From the NCBI RefSeq assembly GCF_000468495.1, contig NC_022444.1, positions 661,967-725,966 of the forward strand: a DNA stretch of 64,000 nucleotides, given 5' to 3'. Positions 54,328 through 64,000 of the stretch are shown here, piece by piece. The translations under genes and the position numbers were made by a program. Origin of the DNA: Megalodesulfovibrio gigas DSM 1382 = ATCC 19364 (lineage in GTDB: Bacteria > Desulfobacterota > Desulfovibrionia > Desulfovibrionales > Desulfovibrionaceae). The notes below the pieces were generated by a model. The model worked only from the letters and a program-made list of their open reading frames with translations, was not told the origin of the DNA and did no database searches. How positions within the stretch are numbered: the stretch's first letter is position 1; each line of letters begins with the position of its first letter.

Positions 54328-54753
54328 TTACGATGTCGGGGTGTCCTCGCCTGCCGGCAGGGCGCCGTCCATGCCCTCAAATTCACGAAGCACCTGCACC
54401 TGCTTGAGGGCGTCGGCTTCCGGGCGGTTGGAGCCCATGGACACCTGCCCTTCCACCACGGCCCCCTCCTCCATCGCCAGTGCAGGCGTGGACAAGGATC
54501 CCAGCAGATTGGCTGTCTTGTGCAGCATCACTTTCTTGCTGGCCGTCACCTCGCCTTGCAGCAGGCCGGAGAGGATGAGCTGCCCCACGTTGATCTGCCC
54601 GCGCACCTGGGCGTCCTTGCCGACGATGAGCGTTCCTTCGGACACAATCTCTCCGGTGAACGCGCCGTCAATGCGCACCGCGCCCTGGAAATGCAGCTTG
54701 CCTTCGTAGGCTGTGCCCACGCCCAGAAACGCGTTGATTTCGTCTTTCGCCAT
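54328..54753 (-). CDS. Bactofilin
   Basis: The 141-residue protein has the DUF583 beta-helix core (GVGTAYEGKLHFQGAVRIDG; EGTLIVGKDAQVRG). This self-assembles into cytoskeletal filaments that help shape the cell envelope. The C-terminal tail is acidic and Pro-rich. GGAGG precedes the internal Met I used. Its position after rodA and the mre genes fits a morphology role. Confidence 0.9.
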   Translation of the reverse strand: MAKDEINAFLGVGTAYEGKLHFQGAVRIDGAFTGEIVSEGTLIVGKDAQVRGQINVGQLILSGLLQGEVTASKKVMLHKTANLLGSLSTPALAMEEGAVVEGQVSMGSNRPEADALKQVQVLREFEGMDGALPAGEDTPTS

Positions 54754-54814
54754 CTGTGCAGTCCTCCTTGCTGCCCCCTTGGGGGCATGTGCGTCTTGCG
54801 TGAGGCGCGCGCGC

Positions 54815-55954
54815 CTACGTCTTGATGTGCAAACTGCGGTGCTGCTTGAACACGAACCGCCGCATGGACACATTGCATACCAGGCCCACGAGGCTGAAGT
54901 TCACCAGCGTGGCGCTGCCGCCGTAACTGACAAACGGCAACGGCAGGCCCACCACGGGCATCATTCCCAGCACCATCCCGAGATTGATGGTAAACAGCCA
55001 AAAGAAATAGAAGAACACGCCTGCTGCCAAAAAGGAGCCAAAGCGGTCTTTCGCATCACGCGCGGTGATGAAAATACTGTATAAAAACAGGGTGAACAGG
55101 GAAAGCAGCACCACTGCGCCCACGAAGCCCCATTCCTCGCCAAAAATGGCCACGGCAAAGTCCGTATGCTTTTCTGGCAGAAACCGTAGTTGGCCCTGGG
55201 TGCCCGAAAGGTAGCCCTTGCCCCACATCTCCCCTGAACCGATGGCAATTTGCGATTGAATGACCTGCCAGCCTGCGCCGCGAGGATCTGAGCCGGGATC
55301 CACAAACCCCAGCACCCGTTCCTTTTGGTAATCCAGCAGCAGAAATTCCCAGGCCAGGAACGGCAGGGTGGGCAGAATCACCAGCAGCACGCGAAACACA
55401 CGCATGGTGAGACCTCTGTAAAGGATCAGTCCACCCGAGAGCAAGAGTATATTCATGCCGGTGCCCAGGTCCGGCTGGATCACCACCAGCGCCACCGGCA
55501 CCAGCACGATGCCCAGCACGCCGAATAATTCGCTCCAGTCCAGGGGGTCTGCCCGGCGGGAAAGCAGGCGGGCCCCCACCAGCAGCACGCACAGCTTGGC
55601 CACCTCGCTGGGCTGGAACGACACCCCGCCGATGGACAGCCACCGCTGCGCCCCCAGGTAGGTGCGTCCCAGGATGTCCACCGCCAGCAGCAACAGGATG
55701 GTGGCCACGAACAACGGCCAGCAGAGGCTTTTGAATTTGTCGTAGCTGACGCTCATGAACGCCAGCATGAGCAGCAGGCCGATGCCACCCCACATGAGCT
55801 GTTTTTGCCAGAAGGGCTGCACGGTCACCCCGCCGCCCACGCGCACGCCGCCGGCGGAGTACAGGTTGAGCACGCCGATGCCGAAAAGCAGCACTGTCAG
55901 CCCCAGCAGGGGCCAATTGATGTGGGAAAAGAGCCTGCGATCGATGGAGATCAT
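54815..55954 (-). CDS. rodA: Peptidoglycan glycosyltransferase RodA
   Basis: The 379-residue polytopic SEDS protein has about ten helices and the signatures SGEMWGKGYLSGTQGQLRFL and PEKHTDFAVAIFGEEWG. It polymerises glycan strands with PBP2 during elongation. The ATG overlaps the mrdA stop (ATGA), as is usual for this pair. Confidence 0.96.
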   Translation of the reverse strand: MISIDRRLFSHINWPLLGLTVLLFGIGVLNLYSAGGVRVGGGVTVQPFWQKQLMWGGIGLLLMLAFMSVSYDKFKSLCWPLFVATILLLLAVDILGRTYLGAQRWLSIGGVSFQPSEVAKLCVLLVGARLLSRRADPLDWSELFGVLGIVLVPVALVVIQPDLGTGMNILLLSGGLILYRGLTMRVFRVLLVILPTLPFLAWEFLLLDYQKERVLGFVDPGSDPRGAGWQVIQSQIAIGSGEMWGKGYLSGTQGQLRFLPEKHTDFAVAIFGEEWGFVGAVVLLSLFTLFLYSIFITARDAKDRFGSFLAAGVFFYFFWLFTINLGMVLGMMPVVGLPLPFVSYGGSATLVNFSLVGLVCNVSMRRFVFKQHRSLHIKT

Positions 55955-57825
55955 TGTTCCGTCCGGATGTTGGGCGCAGGCGGGGCGGCAGGGGGACGGG
56001 GCGGCGAGATCTGGCTCCTGGTGGCGTTGGCCGCCGGGGGCTCGCCGAACAGGTGCGCATACACGTCCCGCACCACCGGGCCGGCCACGGACCCGCCGTG
56101 CCCGCCATGCTCAATCATGTTCACCACCACATAGGTGGCGTTGTCTTTCTGGCCAAAGCTGGCCATCCAGGCGTGGTCGCGGAACTTGTACGGGGTGTCG
56201 CGCGTTTTTTTGCGCTCCTGCCCCAGGCGCACCACCTGGGCCGTGCCGGTTTTGGCGCCCATGACGGCATCCGGCCGTTTAATGCGCCGCGCCGTGCCGG
56301 AGTCCACCGTGGCGATGAGGGAATCCACCAGCAGTTTGCGCCACTGCTCCTTGATGGGCAGTTCGCCCTGCACGATGGGCGGCTCGTCCAGCAGCAGCTT
56401 GGGCTTGAGCAGCTTGCCGCCATTGAGCAAGGCAGACATGAAGCGCGCCACCTGCAGGGGCGTCACCAGGGCGAAACCCTGGCCGATGGAGTAGTTGAGG
56501 GTCTCCCCGCCGTGCCAGGGTTCGCGGAAGCGCTTGCGCTTCCATTCCGGCGTGGGCACCAGGCCGCTTTTTTCATAGGGCAAGTCGATGCCGGTAAGCT
56601 CCCCGAAGCCGCAGGCTCTGGCGTAACGGCTGATGCGCTCCACGCCCAGCTTTTCCCCGAGCTGATAGAAGTACACGTCGCAGGAGTGCACCAGGGCCTG
56701 TTCCAGATTCAGGCTGCCATGCCCGGCATTGCGCCAGCAGCGGAACACGCGTTTGCCCAGGGTGTAGGATCCCGGACAGTAGAACGAGGTATGCGGGGTG
56801 ATGAGGCCTTCTTCCAGACCGGCCGCCGCCACCACCAGCTTCCAGACCGATCCCGGCGGATAGGTGGACTGAATGACGCGATTCTGCAACGGCGCGCGCG
56901 GATGGGCCATGAGGGCCTGCATCTGGGAATTGGTGATGCCTGCGGTGAAGATGTTGTTGTCGTAGCTGGGCAGGGTAAGCAGGGCCAGCAAGTCCCCGGT
57001 GGCGGGCTCCATCACGGCCACGCCGCCGGCATGGCCTTCCATCTCGTGGGCCAGGGTGCGCTGCAGGTCGATGTCGATGGTCAGGGTCAGTCCATTGCCG
57101 GATTTGGACGGGCGCAGCACCCGCTCTTCCAGGCTGCGGCCGGTGACGTCCACCTCCAGCTCCTTGAGGCCCTTCTTGCCCCGGAGCTCCCTTTCCATAA
57201 TCTTTTCAACGCCCTGCCGGCCCACCAGATCGCCGCCTTCCAGCTCGGGATCCTGCTCCAGATCTTCGCGGTTGGTCTCGGCCACATAACCCAGAATGTG
57301 CGCCAGCAGCGGCCCCTGCAGATACACCCGCCGCGGCCGGACCACGATTTCCAGGCCGGGCCAGAACACGGAGTTGGCCTCGATGAGGGCCACCAGATCG
57401 AAGCTGAGATCCGGCACCAGGATGAGTTGCTGGAACGGCTTGACGCGCTCGCGGCTCTGCGCGGAACTGCCGCGGGTATAGCGGTCCTGCAGCTGCTCCA
57501 CGGGCACGTTGGTCCACTGGGCGACCTGCTGCAGGGTGGCGTTGATGTCTGGCACGTCTTCACGCACCACGGCCAGGGCGTATGCCGGCTGGTTCACGGC
57601 CACGAGCTGGCCGTTACGGTCCCGCAGCTCGCCCCGGGGGGCAAAAATGGCCTCCTGGCGCAGCTTGTTGCGTGCCGCCTTGAGGGCGAACTCCTCGCCC
57701 TTGTGCACCTGCAGCTGCCAGAACCGGAACGCGAAGACGAAAAAAAAGCAGAGCGCCAGAAGCTGCAACAACAACAGGCCACCCTTGGGTGCAACCTGAC
57801 TTTCGGTCTCAGACAGTGGCGGCAT
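55951..57825 (-). CDS. mrdA: Penicillin-binding protein 2
   Basis: The 624-residue protein has an N-terminal membrane anchor, the dimerisation domain, and a transpeptidase domain with YPPGSVWK (active serine), HSCDVYFY in the second motif and AKTGTAQ. It crosslinks peptidoglycan in elongation. The start chosen is the Met ahead of a hydrophilic leader and the anchor. It overlaps mreD by 17 bases. Confidence 0.95.
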   Translation of the reverse strand: MPPLSETESQVAPKGGLLLLQLLALCFFFVFAFRFWQLQVHKGEEFALKAARNKLRQEAIFAPRGELRDRNGQLVAVNQPAYALAVVREDVPDINATLQQVAQWTNVPVEQLQDRYTRGSSAQSRERVKPFQQLILVPDLSFDLVALIEANSVFWPGLEIVVRPRRVYLQGPLLAHILGYVAETNREDLEQDPELEGGDLVGRQGVEKIMERELRGKKGLKELEVDVTGRSLEERVLRPSKSGNGLTLTIDIDLQRTLAHEMEGHAGGVAVMEPATGDLLALLTLPSYDNNIFTAGITNSQMQALMAHPRAPLQNRVIQSTYPPGSVWKLVVAAAGLEEGLITPHTSFYCPGSYTLGKRVFRCWRNAGHGSLNLEQALVHSCDVYFYQLGEKLGVERISRYARACGFGELTGIDLPYEKSGLVPTPEWKRKRFREPWHGGETLNYSIGQGFALVTPLQVARFMSALLNGGKLLKPKLLLDEPPIVQGELPIKEQWRKLLVDSLIATVDSGTARRIKRPDAVMGAKTGTAQVVRLGQERKKTRDTPYKFRDHAWMASFGQKDNATYVVVNMIEHGGHGGSVAGPVVRDVYAHLFGEPPAANATRSQISPPRPPAAPPAPNIRTEQ

Positions 57826-58276
57826 CGGCCTCTGGCCTCCCTCGAAGGGCGTGCGCGATGCTCCATGCCAGCGGGAACAGCAACGCCTGCAACAGGCATT
57901 CCCACAGGAACATGGACCGCGGGGACAACGTATACTCCTGCAAGGCCGCCATGCCATGGATAAGCACGTAGCGCCAGACCCCCAGGCAGCAGCCCATCAG
58001 AAAAATGAACAAGACGTTGCGTGTTTCGAACAGCCAACGCCCGAGCACATAAATGAGCATGGCCCCGCCCTGCCACAGCAGCCCCGAGCCGAAGGCCAGG
58101 GACCCCGCCCCTTCCTGCAGCAACAGGAACGTGCCGAACAGCCAGGCCGTCTGCATCAGCCGGCCTTCCCGGGCGCTGATGACCAGCCCAACCACCAGAA
58201 AATCCACGCCCTGCACCAGGCGTTGCGCCCACAGGCAGCAGATGATGAACCCCAGCCACCACAAGACGTTTCGCAC
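57809..58276 (-). CDS. mreD: Rod shape-determining protein MreD
   Basis: The 155-residue protein has four to six hydrophobic helices and few polar residues, and it lies between mreC and mrdA. MreD sequences diverge strongly, so the call leans on topology and position. The start is GTG with GGGAGG upstream, 24 bases after the mreC stop. Confidence 0.85.
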   Translation of the reverse strand: MRNVLWWLGFIICCLWAQRLVQGVDFLVVGLVISAREGRLMQTAWLFGTFLLLQEGAGSLAFGSGLLWQGGAMLIYVLGRWLFETRNVLFIFLMGCCLGVWRYVLIHGMAALQEYTLSPRSMFLWECLLQALLFPLAWSIAHALRGRPEADAATV

Positions 58277-58300
58277 CGGTGCGCCTCCCTTGAAACAGAC

Positions 58301-61586
<3,286 letters not shown>

Positions 61587-61622
61587 CAGACGAGGCCGCA
61601 CGCACAATTCGGGGGGAAACCG

Positions 61623-63341
61623 ATGCACAACAGAATCCGACTCATCCTCTTGGGGTTCATCATCTATGTTGTCGGCGCCGGGGGGTATGGCGCTTCTTCA
61701 TACCTGACGCTCAAGGATCGCAGCATGGCCGAGGTGGACCGCCGCCTGCTGGCCGGCGCGCACGCCGTGGCAGCCATCCTGGACGGCAACGCCCTGCACG
61801 CCGCCCTGCCAGAGACGTTGCCTGAAGGCGAATACCAGACCCGCTGCGACCTGCTGAGTCGCTATGCCAACCCGTCGGGCCTGAAATATATTTATGGCAT
61901 GGTCCGCCGGGGGGGGGACATCTTTTTCACCTTCAGCAGCCTCACAGAGGAAGAAAAGGCCAAAGATATTTACGGCGAATTCATGGACCTCTATGAAGAA
62001 GCCACCGAGGAAATCGCGCGGGCCTTCACCGCCCGTGAACCCGTTTTTCTGGAATATTCCGACCAGTGGGGCACCTTCCGCTCCGTGTTCGTCCCCATGC
62101 GGGCCGACAATGGCGAGGTCTGGGTCGCCGCCGCAGACATCCCCCTGGACGAGGTGCAGGCCCTGCTGCGTCAGGATGCCTGGCATTCCGGCCTGCGCTT
62201 TCTGGGATTGCTTCTCCTGCTGCTGCCCCTGGGCTGGGCGCTGCGCAAGGGCGTGAAGGACGAGCGGCTGTTCCTGCAGCAGGAAATCGACACGGCCACC
62301 CGCTCCATCGGCACCCTCAATGCCGAGCTTGAGCAAAAGATGCACGAGGCTGAGCACAGCGCCGACCTGGCGCGCCAGGCCATGGAGCAAGCCAACGCCG
62401 CACGGGATGACGCGTTGGAGGCTCGCACCCAGGGCATGCGCGAGGCCGCCACACGCGTGGAGGCCGTGGCAAAAGACCTGCTGTGCACCATGCAGGAGGT
62501 GCGCCGCTGCACCGACACCGCCCTGCGCGACGCCCGCGCCCAGTTGCAGCGCATCGGCCAGACCGTGGCCGTCATGCAGCACATGCGCGAGGCGGCGCAT
62601 GATGTGGCGGACAAGGCCGGCCAGGCCTCTCAGGCCGCCTCCAAGTCCCAGCACACGGCCGTGGACGGCAGCCAGACCGTGCGCAAGGTGGTGGAGTCCA
62701 TCGGCGCGGTGCATCGTCGCTCCTCGGCCCTGCGCGACGGCATGGCCGCCCTGGGGCAAAGCGCTCAGGACATCGGCCGCATCCTGTCCACCATCAACGA
62801 CATTGCCGACCAGACCAACCTGCTGGCCCTGAATGCCGCCATCGAGGCTGCCCGCGCCGGAGACGCCGGCCGCGGCTTTGCCGTGGTGGCGGACGAGGTG
62901 CGCAAGCTGGCGGAGAAAACCACCGTTGCCACCCGCGAAGTGGAGACCCTGGCGCGCGGCATGTCCGATTCCACCCGCGCCAGCATGCAGGAAGTGGAGC
63001 ACGCCGTCACCGGACTTGATGACGTGGTGAGCATGGCGCACGGTGCCGGAGGCACTCTGGAATCCCTGCAGGCCCTGGCCAGGGACGCCTTTGCCCAGAT
63101 TGCCGCCATTGACGAGGCGACCAAGGAACAGACCGGCACGGCCGCGCAAGTCGAGCAATCCCTGGACGAGGTGGGGCAACGGTCCGACGCCACGGCCCGG
63201 GCCATGGAGGAAAGCGATCAGGCCCTGCAGCGGCTGGACGCCCAGATCCACAGCCTGCGGGAGGTTGTCCGCAATCTGGCCCAATCCAAACAAACGAACG
63301 ATTCGGATGACGCCTGCGCCGACGCTTTCCGCACCGCATGA
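61623..63341 (+). CDS. Methyl-accepting chemotaxis protein
   Basis: The 572-residue protein has an N-terminal membrane helix (8-28), a periplasmic domain (about 29-190), and a second helix (about 191-207). A coiled-coil signalling domain follows with the conserved hairpin ([20 protein letters not shown]). HAMP is not evident between helix and signalling domain. Ligand is unknown. An isolated chemoreceptor gene 36 bases after the radical SAM gene is common for this class. Confidence 0.92.
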   Translation: MHNRIRLILLGFIIYVVGAGGYGASSYLTLKDRSMAEVDRRLLAGAHAVAAILDGNALHAALPETLPEGEYQTRCDLLSRYANPSGLKYIYGMVRRGGDIFFTFSSLTEEEKAKDIYGEFMDLYEEATEEIARAFTAREPVFLEYSDQWGTFRSVFVPMRADNGEVWVAAADIPLDEVQALLRQDAWHSGLRFLGLLLLLLPLGWALRKGVKDERLFLQQEIDTATRSIGTLNAELEQKMHEAEHSADLARQAMEQANAARDDALEARTQGMREAATRVEAVAKDLLCTMQEVRRCTDTALRDARAQLQRIGQTVAVMQHMREAAHDVADKAGQASQAASKSQHTAVDGSQTVRKVVESIGAVHRRSSALRDGMAALGQSAQDIGRILSTINDIADQTNLLALNAAIEAARAGDAGRGFAVVADEVRKLAEKTTVATREVETLARGMSDSTRASMQEVEHAVTGLDDVVSMAHGAGGTLESLQALARDAFAQIAAIDEATKEQTGTAAQVEQSLDEVGQRSDATARAMEESDQALQRLDAQIHSLREVVRNLAQSKQTNDSDDACADAFRTA

Positions 63342-63406
63342 TCCATGCCCACAGCGCGGCGGCTGGCGACAAGTGGCGGCAACTGGCCGCACCAAGGAGA
63401 CGCGCC

Positions 63407-63928
63407 ATGTTTCAGGATGTACTGACAGTCGGGCCGCTGGCCCTGATTCTTCGCTGGGAGCCGCAGCCGCAGGACACCGTGCTGCTGGCCGGCATCGACC
63501 TGCGCTGGAGTCATGGCCCGGAGGTCGCCGCAGCCGCAGCCCAGGACTTCACGACCTTTCCCTTTCGGGAAGACTTCCGCGCCCGGCTGGAGCGCCACCT
63601 GCGCGGCGAGGATCCTGACTGGACCCGCCTGCCGGCATCCCTGGCGCTGGACATGCGCCCCCTGCCCGACTTTTCCCGCACCGTGCTGGAGACCCTCTGG
63701 CATGGTGTGGGGTTCGGGCAGACGGTGACCTACGGCCAGTTGGCCCGCATGGCCGGCCGCCCCGGCACAGCCCGGGCCGTGGGCCGGGTGATGGCCTCCA
63801 ATCGCTGGCCGCTGGTCATCCCCTGCCACCGGGTGCTGGGCAGCACCGGCGCGCTGACGGGCTTCTCCGGCGGCGGGGTGGAGATGAAGCAATTGTTGCT
63901 GGAGAAAGAGGCCCTGCGGGGGAGCTAG
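63407..63928 (+). CDS. ogt: Methylated-DNA--protein-cysteine methyltransferase
   Basis: The 173-residue protein has the active-site motif IPCHRV (Cys140), the helix-turn-helix TYGQLARMAGRPGTARAVG and the asparagine hinge region. It transfers a methyl group from O6-methylguanine to its own cysteine. AAGGAG precedes the ATG. The next feature is a partial hairpin repeat. Confidence 0.94.
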   Translation: MFQDVLTVGPLALILRWEPQPQDTVLLAGIDLRWSHGPEVAAAAAQDFTTFPFREDFRARLERHLRGEDPDWTRLPASLALDMRPLPDFSRTVLETLWHGVGFGQTVTYGQLARMAGRPGTARAVGRVMASNRWPLVIPCHRVLGSTGALTGFSGGGVEMKQLLLEKEALRGS

Positions 63929-64000
63929 AGCAAGGCAAGGTATCTTTGAGAAGAGTTCCTGGGGGAACCCCCTTTTCAGAGACTTTTTGTAGCAATTCCA
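63927..64000 (-). repeat. Dispersed hairpin repeat, partial copy at window edge
   Basis: Begins AGAGCAAGGCAAGGTATCTT, the reverse complement of the end of the copies at 5.4 and 30.2 kb. It continues with GGGGGAACCCCC and AGACTTTTTGTA. It follows the ogt stop directly. The rest lies outside the window. Confidence 0.7.

Overview
The window is GC-rich, gene-dense DNA from what looks like a Desulfovibrio-type sulfate reducer (Desulfobacterota). This is an inference from the split ATP synthase operon (atpF', F, H, A, G, D, C without the a and c subunit genes), the FmdE, FeoA and DUF4198-type accessory genes, the bactofilin-mre-mrd block and the overall protein style. No rRNA, tRNA, CRISPR array or insertion sequence was seen. 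One structural RNA, 6S RNA, was found between zapA and rny.

Layout. 0-5 kb: EF-hand protein, aminotransferase, thioredoxin, metallo-beta-lactamase-fold hydrolase and a PilB/GspE ATPase. 5-13 kb: small metallochaperone, ftsH, then an operon of hybrid sensor kinase, AraC regulator and EamA exporter. 13-14 kb: carboxymuconolactone decarboxylase-like gene with a MarR regulator. 14-34 kb: a large iron-handling region, described below. 34-46 kb: housekeeping and accessory genes (glycosyltransferase, radical SAM, HIT, HU, rlpA, a DRE-TIM enzyme, a MoeA fusion, rny). 46-54 kb: glmU, zapB, zapA and the ATP synthase operon. 54-60 kb: bactofilin and the cell-shape genes rodA, mrdA, mreD, mreC, mreB. 60-64 kb: radical SAM protein, chemoreceptor and O6-methylguanine methyltransferase.

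The standout is the iron region. Twelve tightly packed genes read leftward from two Fur-box-like sites near 25.3 kb. In order they are a small PGRxR-type HMA-like protein, a 333-residue low-complexity membrane-anchored protein, a protein resembling magnetosome MamC, a Tyr/Gln-rich membrane protein, a His-rich two-helix protein, a P1B-6-type ATPase, a SiaA-like PP2C phosphatase, FeoB, SiaB, SiaC, a GGDEF diguanylate cyclase and a CheA-like protein without an Hpt domain. The gaps run from a 8-base overlap to 39 bases, so this looks like one transcript. The ATPase and HMA-like content matches the ferrosome (Fez) iron-storage organelle theme. Here it is fused at operon level to a complete Sia partner-switching and c-di-GMP module and to the ferrous-iron importer.

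Next door a second P1B ATPase lacks the catalytic glutamate of the TGE motif and overlaps an HD-GYP c-di-GMP phosphodiesterase by four bases. Two periplasmic metal-binding-type proteins follow, then a divergent feoA between two further Fur-like boxes, then a FecBCD-type ABC importer with an FmdE protein. The inferred job of the region is Fur-controlled Fe(II) uptake and sequestration in a membrane compartment, with c-di-GMP signalling built in.

Four copies, whole or partial, of a dispersed double-hairpin repeat sit at gene ends at about 3.1, 5.4, 30.2 and 63.9 kb. They probably act as terminators.
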